From positions 21,244 through 85,243 of the forward strand of contig VYBO01000046.1 in NCBI GenBank assembly GCA_009844405.1: DNA of 64,000 nucleotides, written 5' to 3'. Source of the stretch: Acidimicrobiaceae bacterium (lineage in GTDB: Bacteria > Actinomycetota > Acidimicrobiia > Acidimicrobiales > Aldehydirespiratoraceae). Shown here piece after piece: positions 46,212-59,542 of this stretch. The stretch's first letter is position 1. Each line of letters opens with the position of its first letter. Under the pieces are notes generated by a model. It ran no database searches. It had not been told where the DNA came from and worked only from the letters and a program-made list of their open reading frames with translations. The translations under genes and the position numbers were made by a program.

Positions 46212-46958
46212 TCAGCCAGTGTTCTCGTGCCCAGGCGTCGCGTGAGCGACACACTCCGCGGTGGCCACCAGCAGCGTGTGCTCGATGAACAGGTCTTCCT
46301 CGTCCGCGCTGAACTGGGTGCCCAGCGCCGTTGTCAACAGCTTTGCCCACAACTCGCGCTTGATCGCGACCTCGGGCTGGGAGCGGTTTGCCCGATATAG
46401 AGCATTCAACGTGGCACGTTCGAGTTCATGGCCAGGACTGTCCGCTCCGAGCTGGTCAGCAATCGCCTGCCGAGTCGGAGCGATCTGCTCCTCGGTCGTC
46501 AACACCGACCCGAGCCACCTCACCAGCGCCTCAACATTCGGTGCTGCCGGGTCCACGTGATGCTCAGCGACAGCAACCAGGCCACCTTCGCCATGGTGGA
46601 ACAGATGCCAGTCCCGGCCGTCGGTGACGATCCCCACATAGCGCTGCCCGAGGCTGCTGCTCTTTGCTTCCACGTAGTCAGCAAGCTGCGTTGCCGCATC
46701 TTTCAGCGACCCCTGCGGAGCCAGGTTGCGCTTCACCTCGATGACGGTGCGGCCCATCTCAATGTCGATACGGCGACGGTCAGCGAGCGGAGATTCCAGC
46801 TTGACATCGAGCACGTCACCTTCGGTGAGGTTCAACCCCGCCGCCAGCAACAGCATCCGCACATCGGACTGCACCGTCGCTTCGCTGCGGCCCTTCAGCG
46901 AACGGTTCGCGAGGCGCTCTGCTAGCTCACGAAGATCGATCCAGCCTTCTGTAGCCAC
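46212..46958 (-). pseudogene. Truncated type I/IIG restriction-like N-terminal fragment (HSDR_N-like nuclease plus start of methylase region)
   Basis: LEERLANRSLKGRSEATVQSDVRMLLLAAGL-type N-terminus, PLADRRRIDIEMGRTVIEVKRNLA (nuclease-like); ORF stops after LFIEHTLLVATAECVAHATPG, normally followed by a long methylase in relatives. Confidence 0.55.
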
Positions 46959-47083
46959 GGAGCGACTCTACGCGAGGTGCATCCCCCCCAACCACGTCAC
47001 CTCGGCCCCTTGGCTTGCCATGCGATGATCGGCGCTGGTCACCACTGTAGTCTTAATCCCATGGTCTGCGGTTCCGATCATCG

Positions 47084-47920
47084 ATGAGCACGGAAGGACT
47101 GCCGGACTTCGAAGCGCCGCCTGTGGTCGAGACCGTCTTGGCGGTTCGGTTTCGCGATGTCCCGGGCCTTGACGCGCCGCGCCTGGTGAAATTCTGGGAC
47201 GATTGTCTCTCGACGGACCTGCCGGTGATCGAGGAGCGGCCGCCCTACGACGCGCCGGTCGAGCAGTTCGGCCAGGACAGCGGGACATCCGCGGTGGCAC
47301 TGCGGATCGGGGCTTCCGTCCCCTCACCCCGGTTCTTCTGCTCCAGCGGGAACGACCTCGTCCAGCTTCAACAGGACTGGTTCGCCTACAACTGGCGAAA
47401 GACTCCCGAGAACCCCGACTACACCCGGTACGAGAAGGGTCGGGCGAAGTTCGAGCGCTGGCTGACGGAGTTCGGCTTCTACGTCCGAGAGGCGCTTGGT
47501 GCCGGACTGGTGCCGACCCAGTGCGAGGTCACCTACATCAATCACATCCCGCTCACGGCCGAAGACCTTGACGGGGGACCGTTCGGTGCCATCCTGCGCG
47601 ACGTCCAGCCACGCTACGGTGCTTTTTTGCCCTCGCCGGAGACATCAAGGCACGCGTCGGCCTACCTGATCCCCGGGACCGAGGGATCACCCATGGGCCG
47701 CCTCCATGTGGCGGTCGATCGAGCGTGGGCTGGCGAGGAGCGCCAACCGATCGTCTTGTTGAGTCTCACCGCGCGGGGCGCACCGCGAGGGAGCGAGGTC
47801 TCAGCGGTGCTCGAGTTCCTCGACCTGGGCCGCCGGTGGGTAGTCAAGGGATTCTTGGACATGACAACGGCTGCATTCCACCGTCGCTGGGGCTTGCACC
47901 CCGATAAGGAGGCAACATGA
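47084..47920 (+). CDS. TIGR04255-like family protein
   Basis: LPDFEAPPVVETVLAVRFRDVPGL; LVQLQQDWFAYNWRKTPENPDYTRYEKGRAKFERWLTEF; CEVTYINHI. Confidence 0.78.
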   Translation: MSTEGLPDFEAPPVVETVLAVRFRDVPGLDAPRLVKFWDDCLSTDLPVIEERPPYDAPVEQFGQDSGTSAVALRIGASVPSPRFFCSSGNDLVQLQQDWFAYNWRKTPENPDYTRYEKGRAKFERWLTEFGFYVREALGAGLVPTQCEVTYINHIPLTAEDLDGGPFGAILRDVQPRYGAFLPSPETSRHASAYLIPGTEGSPMGRLHVAVDRAWAGEERQPIVLLSLTARGAPRGSEVSAVLEFLDLGRRWVVKGFLDMTTAAFHRRWGLHPDKEAT

Positions 47921-48387
47921 CACTGGCCGAGCCCGCCGTCTTCAGCGTGGCCTCACCGGCTTCTTCCTTGGATGAGTCGGAGTTGACGCTGCAGAGGATG
48001 CACTTCGCCCTTCCCGGCTCCCTAGCGGTGTCGTCCTCCTGGCTCCATGCCGTCGACGTCGAAGTCAAGGAACTGCTGTTGTTGTCCGAGGGGTGGGACG
48101 GCGCGGTGGCCTACCCGGTGTCCGCCGAGGCAGTCGACCGCGCTCGCCGATTGCTGGCTGAGATCGGTGCCGCCCTGCCTGCGCTGCCACGTCCGACGGT
48201 GACACCGTCGATCGATGGCTGTGTCGTCCTTGAGTGGCATTCGTCTGAGCGTCACATCGACTTCACCGTCGGACGCGATTCGATAGAGGTCTTCTACGAG
48301 GATGACAAGCAGGACGTGGGCTGGGATGGACCGCTCACCCGTTCCCCTCTCGATCCGCTTGCCTTTCTCTCGGTTCACAGCTGGTAG
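47917..48387 (+). CDS. conserved hypothetical protein, second gene of the TIGR04255 operon
   Basis: 4-bp ATGA overlap; ELLLLSEGWDGAVAYPVSAEAVDRARRLLAE...PRPTVTPSIDGCVVLEWHSSERHIDFTV. Confidence 0.7.
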   Translation: MTLAEPAVFSVASPASSLDESELTLQRMHFALPGSLAVSSSWLHAVDVEVKELLLLSEGWDGAVAYPVSAEAVDRARRLLAEIGAALPALPRPTVTPSIDGCVVLEWHSSERHIDFTVGRDSIEVFYEDDKQDVGWDGPLTRSPLDPLAFLSVHSW

Positions 48388-48402
48388 GCGGCTCGCGGAT
48401 AC

Positions 48403-48855
48403 ATGCCGGGCGGGAGCCCCTACGAGGACGACCTGGTCGGCATTCTGCCGACCGCACGTCTGCTCCGACGGATCAATCCGAGATTCTGCGACTGGAACAC
48501 TCTTGACGCAGAGGGAAACCCTCGGGTGACCCGACAGGCCGTCCAGTTCTACACGGAGGAGATGGCTGCCAGGGTCGGCTGTCCGGGGCCCGCGCTCTCG
48601 GTGATCGTCGAGTCGCTCGCCGATCCGCTGGAGGTGCTGCGTGGGCGCTATGCGGGTGACGGGTTGGCGAGCATCACGGCAGATGTGATTCGCGGTGAAG
48701 CCAGCGAGCGCGGAATCCAACTCTGGCCGACCCCTTGGGAGCCGGCTCACGCGGTGGTATTCCGCACTGACGGAGGCAGGGATCTTCCCAAGAGTGTCAA
48801 ACAACGGCTGGCAGAGCATCTGAGCAAGAACTGGGTCACGCCGCCAAGGCGCTAG
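48403..48855 (+). CDS. conserved hypothetical protein, third gene of the TIGR04255 operon
   Basis: ORF 16 bp downstream, same strand; LLRRINPRFCDWNTL...GPALSVIVES...GLASITADVIRGE...WEPAHAVVFR. Confidence 0.65.
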   Translation: MPGGSPYEDDLVGILPTARLLRRINPRFCDWNTLDAEGNPRVTRQAVQFYTEEMAARVGCPGPALSVIVESLADPLEVLRGRYAGDGLASITADVIRGEASERGIQLWPTPWEPAHAVVFRTDGGRDLPKSVKQRLAEHLSKNWVTPPRR

Positions 48856-48874
48856 GGCTGCAAATCAACCGGCG

Positions 48875-49645
48875 TCAGGGTAGAGAAGGGCGTGAGGCCT
48901 GGGCGGCCACCTCGGCGGCCGCGGCGGCAGCGGCGACAGGATCGAGGGCCCGCTCCAGGGGGTGCTTGGGCTCGGTCGGGAACATGTCGGAACCCAGCAC
49001 GTAGTGCAGGGGCATCCCGGTGGGAATGTTGAGGGCACCGATGTCGTCGTCGGAGATGCCGTCCAGGTGCTTGGCCAGGGCGCGGAGGCTGTTTCCGTGG
49101 GCCGAGACCATCAGCGTGTGGCCGCTGCGCAGGTCTCCGACGATGGCGTCCTGCCAGTAGGGCAGCAGCCTGGCCAGCACGTCCTTGAGGCTCTCGGTCA
49201 GCGGCACGAGCCCGGGATCGAGGTCCGCGTATATCGGCGAGCCATTGGGGTTGAACTCGTTGTCGCTCCGGATGGGCGGCGGCGGGGTGTCGAAGCCCCG
49301 GCGCCACCGCTGCAACTGCTCGTCGCCGTGGGCCTCGCGGGTGGCCGCCTTGTCCAGCCCGGTCAGGTCGCCGTAGTGGCGCTCGTTGAGCCGCCAGCTC
49401 CTGCGAACCTCCAGCGAGCCGAGGCCGAGGTCGTCGAGCACGATTCTGGTCGTCTCCGTGGCCCGTTCCAGGACTGACGTGTGTACCGCGGTCGGCATCA
49501 GACCGGCGGTGGCCAGCATCTCGGCGGCCCGGTGGGCCTCGGCTCGACCGGCTTCGTTCAGTCCGCAGTCGTACCAGCCGGTGAAGAGGTTCTTGTCGTT
49601 CCAGGTGCTGCGGCCGTGGCGAAGAAGGATCAGGTCGTGAGCCAT
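48875..49645 (-). CDS. gpmA: 2,3-bisphosphoglycerate-dependent phosphoglycerate mutase
   Basis: LILLRHGRSTWNDKNLFTGWYDCGLNEAGRAEA; RRSWRLNERHYGDLTGLDKA; SAHGNSLRAL. Confidence 0.95.
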   Translation of the reverse strand: MAHDLILLRHGRSTWNDKNLFTGWYDCGLNEAGRAEAHRAAEMLATAGLMPTAVHTSVLERATETTRIVLDDLGLGSLEVRRSWRLNERHYGDLTGLDKAATREAHGDEQLQRWRRGFDTPPPPIRSDNEFNPNGSPIYADLDPGLVPLTESLKDVLARLLPYWQDAIVGDLRSGHTLMVSAHGNSLRALAKHLDGISDDDIGALNIPTGMPLHYVLGSDMFPTEPKHPLERALDPVAAAAAAAEVAAQASRPSLP

Positions 49646-49679
49646 GGCTGCCCAAGGTACCCGGCTCGGCTCCGAGAAA

Positions 49680-49700
49680 GTTGATAAGAACAGACTCAAG
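49680..49700 (+). promoter_or_regulatory. Degenerate HAIR-like element (GTTGATA-N7-ACTCAAG) upstream of dnaK
   Basis: Matches CTTGAGT-N7-ACTCAAG fully in the right half and partly in the left, with correct spacing; hspR is in the operon. Confidence 0.45.
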
Positions 49701-49779
49701 TTTTTGTGCAAATGGGAATGAACTTCGCTACTCTGTGCGTTCTAGGTTAGGCAAGACATAAGTGAAAGGAAGCCTCACC

Positions 49780-51612
49780 ATGCCAAAGGCCGTCGGTATC
49801 GATCTCGGTACCACGAATTCTGTCGTAAGCGTCCTCGAGGGCGGCGACCCCGTCGTCATCCCCAACGCGGAGGGATCGCGCACGACTCCCTCCGTCGTGG
49901 CGTTCAGCAACGACGGCGAGGTGCTCGTGGGCGAGGTCGCCAAGCGCCAGGCCATCACCAACCCCGATCGCACCATCCGCTCGGTGAAGCGGCACATGGG
50001 CACGGCCAAGACGTTCAAGGTCGACGACAAGAGCTACGCCGCCCAGGAGATATCGGCCCGGGTGCTGATGAAGCTCAAGCGCGACGCCGAGGAGTACCTC
50101 GGCGACACCGTCACGCAGGCGGTCGTCACCGTGCCCGCCTACTTCGACGACGCCCAGCGCACCGCCACCAACGAGGCCGGCAAGGTCGCCGGGCTCGAAG
50201 TTCTGCGCATCATCAACGAGCCCACCGCGGCCGCCCTCGCCTACGGACTCGACAAGGAGTCCGCCGACCAGACCATCCTGGTGTTCGACCTCGGCGGCGG
50301 GACCTTCGACGTGTCGGTGCTGGAACTCGGCGACGGCGTGTTCGAGGTGAAGTCCACCTCCGGCGACACCAAGCTCGGCGGCGACGACTGGGACGAGGCC
50401 GTGATCGACTGGCTGGTGGCGTCGTTCAAGGGCGACCACGGGGTGGACCTGTCCACCGACGCCATGGCCATGCAGCGTCTCAAGGAGGCGGCCGAGAAGG
50501 CCAAGATCGAGCTGTCCCAGACCCCGTCCTCGCAGATCAACCTGCCCTTCGTGACCGCCACCGACAAGGGTCCGCTGCATCTCGACTACACCCTCAGCCG
50601 GGCCAAGTTCCAGGAGTTGACCGCGCAGTTGCTCGACCGCTGTCGGGGCCCCTTCGAGCGGGCCATCTCCGACGCCGGCATCGCCTCCGGCGACATCCAC
50701 CACGTTGTCCTGGTGGGCGGGTCGACCCGCATGCCGGCGGTGGCCGAGCTGGTCCAGGAGATGAGCGGCCGCGAGCCCAACAAGACGGTCAACCCCGACG
50801 AGGTGGTGGCCGTCGGTGCGGCCATCCAGGCCGGTGTGCTCAAGGGCGAGGTCAAGGATGTTCTGCTGCTCGACGTGACCCCGCTGTCGCTGGGCATCGA
50901 GACCAAGGGCGGCGTGATGACCACCCTCATCGAACGCAACACCACCATCCCCACCCGCAAGAGCGAGATCTTCACTACCGCCGAGGACGGCCAGCCGTCG
51001 GTGGAGATCCATGTGCTCCAGGGCGAGCGGCAGATGTCCGCCTACAACAAGACCCTGGGCAAGTTCCAGCTCGTCGACCTGCCGCCCGCGCCCAGGGGCA
51101 TGCCCCAGATCGAGGTGACCTTCGACATCGACGCCAACGGCATCGTCCATGTGAGCGCGCAGGACAAGGCCACCGGCAAGGAGCAGTCGATGACCATCAC
51201 CGGTCAGTCGTCGCTCGGCTCCGACGTCATCGACCAGATGGTCGCCGACGCCGAGGCCCACGCGGCGGAGGACAGCCAGCGGCGCGAGGAGGCCGAGATC
51301 CGCAACGCGGCCGACACCCTCGTGTACCAGACGGAGAAGCTGCTGAAGGAGCACGCGGACGAGGTGTCCGACGACGAGAAGGAGGCCATCAACTCCAAGC
51401 TCGCCGATCTGCGCAGCGCGCTGGAGGGTGACGACGTCGAGGCGGTCAAGTCGGCCACCGAGGCGCTCTTGACGGCCAGCCAGGAGTTCGGCCAGAGGCT
51501 CTACGACGCGGCCGCCGCGTCCGCTCGCGGGCCGGGCGCGGCCGGCGAAGCCTCCGATGACGACGACGTGGTCGAGGCTGAGATCGTCGACGACGACCGC
51601 GAGACGGCGTGA
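49780..51612 (+). CDS. dnaK: molecular chaperone DnaK
   Basis: [42 protein letters not shown]...[15 protein letters not shown]. Confidence 0.98.
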   Translation: MPKAVGIDLGTTNSVVSVLEGGDPVVIPNAEGSRTTPSVVAFSNDGEVLVGEVAKRQAITNPDRTIRSVKRHMGTAKTFKVDDKSYAAQEISARVLMKLKRDAEEYLGDTVTQAVVTVPAYFDDAQRTATNEAGKVAGLEVLRIINEPTAAALAYGLDKESADQTILVFDLGGGTFDVSVLELGDGVFEVKSTSGDTKLGGDDWDEAVIDWLVASFKGDHGVDLSTDAMAMQRLKEAAEKAKIELSQTPSSQINLPFVTATDKGPLHLDYTLSRAKFQELTAQLLDRCRGPFERAISDAGIASGDIHHVVLVGGSTRMPAVAELVQEMSGREPNKTVNPDEVVAVGAAIQAGVLKGEVKDVLLLDVTPLSLGIETKGGVMTTLIERNTTIPTRKSEIFTTAEDGQPSVEIHVLQGERQMSAYNKTLGKFQLVDLPPAPRGMPQIEVTFDIDANGIVHVSAQDKATGKEQSMTITGQSSLGSDVIDQMVADAEAHAAEDSQRREEAEIRNAADTLVYQTEKLLKEHADEVSDDEKEAINSKLADLRSALEGDDVEAVKSATEALLTASQEFGQRLYDAAAASARGPGAAGEASDDDDVVEAEIVDDDRETA

Positions 51613-52178
51613 GCGCGTCGTCCCCCGACGTCAGCGAGCTGGAGGCTGTCTCCGACGAGCCCGAAGCGTCTGTCGCAGACAGCGGCGAGGCGGCCGAGTC
51701 CTTGACCGCCGAGCCGGAGCCCGTCGAAGGGCAGACCGCCGGTGACGCCGAGCTCGACCTGGCCGCGGCAATCGCGGAGCGAGACGCCTACCTGGAGGAC
51801 CTCCAGCGGGTCACCGCGGAGTTCACCAACTTCCGGCGCCAGACGATGAAGCGCAACACCGAACTGGTCGCCCAGGCGGCCTCGAGGCTGGCCAGAGAGC
51901 TGCTCGTCGTCCTCGACGCGTGCGAGGCGGCGGTCAGCCAGGGCGTGGAGGGCATCGAAGCCTTGCAGTCGCAGCTGCTGGGCGTGCTGTCCGCGGAGGG
52001 CCTCACCGTGCTCGGCACGGTCGACGAGCCCTTCGATCCCGGCTTCCACGAGGCAGTCATGAGCGAGGAGTCCACCGGTGACGGCCAGGACGCTCCGACG
52101 GTGGTGGAGGTGCTGCGCACCGGTTACGCGTGGAACGGCCGGGTCCTGCGGCCGGCCATGGTGAAGGTGCGCGGCTGA
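51609..52178 (+). CDS. grpE: nucleotide exchange factor GrpE
   Basis: Acidic N-terminus; [67 protein letters not shown]. Confidence 0.95.
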   Translation: MSASSPDVSELEAVSDEPEASVADSGEAAESLTAEPEPVEGQTAGDAELDLAAAIAERDAYLEDLQRVTAEFTNFRRQTMKRNTELVAQAASRLARELLVVLDACEAAVSQGVEGIEALQSQLLGVLSAEGLTVLGTVDEPFDPGFHEAVMSEESTGDGQDAPTVVEVLRTGYAWNGRVLRPAMVKVRG

Positions 52179-52233
52179 GCCAGGGCCCGAGCGGCCCTCA
52201 GATCGCAGCGAACAAGAGCGGAACGGAAGGTGA
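52178..52233 (+). repeat. Dispersed intergenic repeat, divergent copy F (between grpE and dnaJ)
   Basis: gagccagggcccgagcggccctcagatcgcagcgaacaagagcggaacggaaggtgac. Confidence 0.65.
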
Positions 52234-53357
52234 CAGTGGAGCCCCAGAGGGAGTGGTTCGAGAAGGACTACTACAAGATCCTCGGCGTGGCCGAGGACGC
52301 CTCGGCCTCCGACGTCTCCAAGGCCTACCGCAAGCTGGCCAAGAAGCTGCACCCCGACGCCAATCCGGGCGACCAGGCCGTGGAGGAACGCTTCAAGGAA
52401 GTGGCCTCGGCCTACGACGTGCTCGGCGACGACTCCAAGCGCAAGGCCTACGACGAGGTGCGCCGGCTCGGTCCCATGGCCGGCTCCTTCGGCCCGGGCG
52501 GCTCGGGCCCGGCGGGAGGCTTCAACCTGAACTTCGAGCAGATGGGAGATCTCGGCGACCTCTTCGGCGGTCTCTTCGGACGGCGCCGCGGCGGCAATCC
52601 AGCCCAGCGGGGCGCCGACATCGAGACAGAGGTGAAGCTCGAGTTCGCCGACGCCGTGTCTGGGACCACGATCGGTGTGCCCGTCACCGGCGAGGCTCGC
52701 TGCCGTACCTGCAAGGGCCTGGGCGCCAAGCCGCCGGCCAAGCCGCAGCCGTGCCCGACCTGTTCAGGTACCGGCGTTAACGACGAGAACCAGGGCCTGT
52801 TCTCCTTCAGCCGGCCCTGCGTGGGCTGCGCAGGCCGGGGGACCGTCATTGAGAATCCCTGCGCCGCCTGCGGCGGCCGGGGCACGGAGCGCCGACGCCA
52901 CGAGGTCAAGGCCCGCATCCCGGCCGGGGTGACCGACGGGCAGCGGATCAAGCTGGCCGGCCGCGGCGCTCCGGGCCAGGGACCGGGCGGCAGACCCGGC
53001 GACCTCTACGTGCGGGTCCATGTCAAGCCCCACCGGTTGTTCGGGCGGGACGGCAAGAACCTCACCCTGATCGTGCCGGTCACGTTCTCGGAGGCCGCGC
53101 TGGGCGCGCAGATCCCGGTGCCCACCCTCGACGGATCGACGGTGACCATACGCATCCCCCCCGGCACACGGACGGGCCGGCGCCTCCGCATCCCCGCGAC
53201 CTCCTCCACCGGGGGCGCCGACCTCATCGTGGAGGTCGAGGTCGTCGTGCCCCAGAACCTGTCAGACGAGCAGCAGGCCGCGATGGAGGCCTTCGCCGCT
53301 GCCGGTGGCGAGGACCCGCGGGCCCACTTCGACAATGATCTCAACCACGGAGAATGA
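52230..53357 (+). CDS. dnaJ: chaperone DnaJ
   Basis: DYYKILGVAEDASASDVSKAYRKLAKKLHPDANPGD; Gly-rich region; CxxCxGxG zinc repeats. Confidence 0.97.
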   Translation: MTVEPQREWFEKDYYKILGVAEDASASDVSKAYRKLAKKLHPDANPGDQAVEERFKEVASAYDVLGDDSKRKAYDEVRRLGPMAGSFGPGGSGPAGGFNLNFEQMGDLGDLFGGLFGRRRGGNPAQRGADIETEVKLEFADAVSGTTIGVPVTGEARCRTCKGLGAKPPAKPQPCPTCSGTGVNDENQGLFSFSRPCVGCAGRGTVIENPCAACGGRGTERRRHEVKARIPAGVTDGQRIKLAGRGAPGQGPGGRPGDLYVRVHVKPHRLFGRDGKNLTLIVPVTFSEAALGAQIPVPTLDGSTVTIRIPPGTRTGRRLRIPATSSTGGADLIVEVEVVVPQNLSDEQQAAMEAFAAAGGEDPRAHFDNDLNHGE

Positions 53358-53381
53358 CCGATGACCGATGACCGATGACCG
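53354..53381 (+). repeat. ATGACCG x4 tandem repeat across dnaJ stop and hspR start
   Basis: gaga-ATGACCG-ATGACCG-ATGACCG-ATGACCG-attcc; ATGs at 53354, 53361, 53368, 53375. Confidence 0.95.
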
Positions 53382-53799
53382 ATTCCACCGAGCCGTGTAC
53401 GTGATATCAGTGGCTGCCGAATTGGCGGGGGTCCATCCGCAGACGCTTCGCATCTACGAGCGAAGGGGCCTGCTCGCGCCGGCCCGGACCGCAGGCGGCA
53501 GCCGCCGCTACAGCGACGCCGACCTCGCCCTGCTGGAGCGCATCGCCGAACTGACCGACGAGGGTCTCAACCTCGCCGGCGTGCAGCGGGTCCTGGAACT
53601 CGAGCAGACCGTGGCCGAATTGAGGGCTCAGCTCGACGACGCCCGCCGGGCCCACGAACACCGAATGGCCGAGTTGACGGCGCACGGATTCAACCCCGGC
53701 GGCCTGGTGCCGGCCGTTCCCACCGGCAGGGCGGTGACCATCTACCGCGCCACCCGCGGACCGGCCTCCGTGGTCGAGCCGGTCACGAGGGACGGCTGA
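53368..53799 (+). CDS. hspR: MerR-family heat-shock repressor
   Basis: [50 protein letters not shown]; dnaJ-clpB context. Confidence 0.93.
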   Translation: MTDDRFHRAVYVISVAAELAGVHPQTLRIYERRGLLAPARTAGGSRRYSDADLALLERIAELTDEGLNLAGVQRVLELEQTVAELRAQLDDARRAHEHRMAELTAHGFNPGGLVPAVPTGRAVTIYRATRGPASVVEPVTRDG

Positions 53800-53801
53800 C
53801 C

Positions 53802-56294
<2,493 letters not shown>

Positions 56295-56314
56295 CGAGTA
56301 CAATCGGCAGGTAA

Positions 56315-57625
<1,311 letters not shown>

Positions 57626-57634
57626 GGGCTTGTA

Positions 57635-59062
57635 GTGGAGGCCTCCCACCCCAACGTGCTGGCGGGCCGCTACGCCAGCGATCGGATGCGGGCGCTGTGG
57701 TCCCCCGAGCGCCGCGTGGTACTTGAGCGCCGGCTGTGGCTGGCGGTGCTGGAAGCTCAGCGCAGACTCGGACTCGATGTCGACGAGGGCGTCGTCGATG
57801 CCTACGAGGCGGTGGTGGAGGTCGTCGACCTCGAGTCGATAGCCGCCCGGGAGGCCGTCACTCGCCATGACGTGAAGGCCCGGATCGACGAGTTCTGCGC
57901 TCTCGCCGGACACGAATCGATCCATCTGGGCATGACCTCCCGCGACGTCACCGAGAACACCGAGCAGCTGTTGATTCGCGACTCGCTGAAAGTGATCCGC
58001 GACGACCTGGTGGCGGTGATCGCCCGGCTGGCCGATCTGGCTGAGGCCCATGCCTCGACCGTGATGGTGGCCCGCACCCACAACGTGGCCGCGCAGGCCA
58101 CCACGCTCGGCAAGCGCTTCGCGGACGCCGCCGCGGAGACGATGCTCGGGCACTCCAGGGTCGCGGAGCTATTGGACCGGTACCCGCTGAGGGGTATCAA
58201 GGGACCTGTCGGCACCCGCCTCGATCAACTCGACCTTCTCGGGTCGGCGGAGGCGGTCGACGAATTGGAGAGCCTGGTCGCCGAGCATCTCGGCTTCGGA
58301 GATGTGCTCGATGCGTCGGGCCAGACCTATCCGCGCTCTCTGGACTTCGACGTGGTGGCTGCGCTGGTCCAGGCGGTATCCGGGCCGGCGTCCCTGGCGA
58401 CGACCGTGCGGCTCATGGCCGGGCACGGGCTGGTGTCGGAGGGGTTCCGCGACGGTCAGGTCGCCTCGTCGGCCATGCCCCACAAGGCCAACGCCCGCTC
58501 CTCGGAGCGCATCGCCGCCCTGGCGGCCGTGCTCGACGGCCATCTCGCCATGGCGGCCTCGCTAGCGGGGCGGCAGTGGAACGAGGGCGATGTGAGCTGC
58601 TCGGCCACCCGGCGGATCATGCTTCCCGACGCCTTCTACGCCGCCGACGGCCTGCTCCACACCGCCCGGGGAGTGCTGGAGGAGCTCCGGATCGACGAGG
58701 CCGCCCTCGCTGCGGAGTTCGAGCGCTTTCTGCCCCTGCTGGCGACCACCCGCCTTCTCACCGCCCTGGTTCGGGCCGGGATGGGACGGGAGGCGGCCCA
58801 CGAAGTGCTGGCCGAACCCACCCGGCGGGCCGCGCGGCAAGCCACCGGCGACGATCCCGTCGACCTGTACGGGCTGCTCGACCGGCTCGCGGCCGACGAT
58901 CGTGTGCCGCTGGACCGAGACGAGTTGACCCGGCTCACGGCCGAGCCGGAGCGGTTCGCGGGAACGGCGTCAGAACAGACCGCACGCGTGGTCGAGGCGG
59001 TCCGCCGCATCGTCGCCCGCCATCCGCAGGCTGCCGCCCGGCCGGCGGAACTTCGATTGTGA
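57635..59062 (+). CDS. purB: adenylosuccinate lyase
   Basis: HLGMTSRDVTENTEQLLIR, VARTHNVAAQATTLGKRFA, GPVGTRLDQL, SSAMPHKANARSSERI. Confidence 0.94.
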   Translation: MEASHPNVLAGRYASDRMRALWSPERRVVLERRLWLAVLEAQRRLGLDVDEGVVDAYEAVVEVVDLESIAAREAVTRHDVKARIDEFCALAGHESIHLGMTSRDVTENTEQLLIRDSLKVIRDDLVAVIARLADLAEAHASTVMVARTHNVAAQATTLGKRFADAAAETMLGHSRVAELLDRYPLRGIKGPVGTRLDQLDLLGSAEAVDELESLVAEHLGFGDVLDASGQTYPRSLDFDVVAALVQAVSGPASLATTVRLMAGHGLVSEGFRDGQVASSAMPHKANARSSERIAALAAVLDGHLAMAASLAGRQWNEGDVSCSATRRIMLPDAFYAADGLLHTARGVLEELRIDEAALAAEFERFLPLLATTRLLTALVRAGMGREAAHEVLAEPTRRAARQATGDDPVDLYGLLDRLAADDRVPLDRDELTRLTAEPERFAGTASEQTARVVEAVRRIVARHPQAAARPAELRL

Positions 59063-59068
59063 GGAGTG

Positions 59069-59458
59069 TCAGGCGCCGCCGCGGGAGATGCCGGCGCGCT
59101 TGAGAGTCGCGGCAGGGACTCCGACCTCGCGCCACGCCGCGTATGTGATTCCCTTGCGGCCGCTGTAGGAGACGGCGACTGCCACGAACGCGTCCTCGAG
59201 TTCGCTGATGTCGACTGTCTCCGCGGGTGCGCTGAGGGCGCGCTCAAGATCGATGCGCTCTTGGACTAGCTGGACCCGTCGTATAGGTGTTGCCGACTCG
59301 AGCGCTTCGCCGATTGCTTCTATTCGCTTCCTGATGGATTCGGCGGTGCGCCTGCGGCCCGGTCGTGGCCGGTTCGATTCCAAGCCTTCAAGGTACGCGC
59401 TCACAGCTCGATTCTCGGAACGAGCCTTGGCATTGGCAGCCTTGTGTTCGTCTGACAT
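59069..59458 (-). CDS. conserved actinobacterial hypothetical protein
   Basis: MSDEHKAANAKARSENRAVSAYLEGLESNRPRPGRRRTAESIRKRIEAIGEALESATPIRRVQLVQERIDLERAL. Confidence 0.65.
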   Translation of the reverse strand: MSDEHKAANAKARSENRAVSAYLEGLESNRPRPGRRRTAESIRKRIEAIGEALESATPIRRVQLVQERIDLERALSAPAETVDISELEDAFVAVAVSYSGRKGITYAAWREVGVPAATLKRAGISRGGA

Positions 59459-59542
59459 GTGTCGTACCACTAGTCCGGTTCCTTTCAGCGGTGCAAAGCT
59501 TGACGGCGAATGATAGTTACGCCATGAAGCAGCCACAACAAT

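Noticed and set aside
49747-51354. 535-aa reverse-strand ORF
   Set aside because: Shadow of dnaK.
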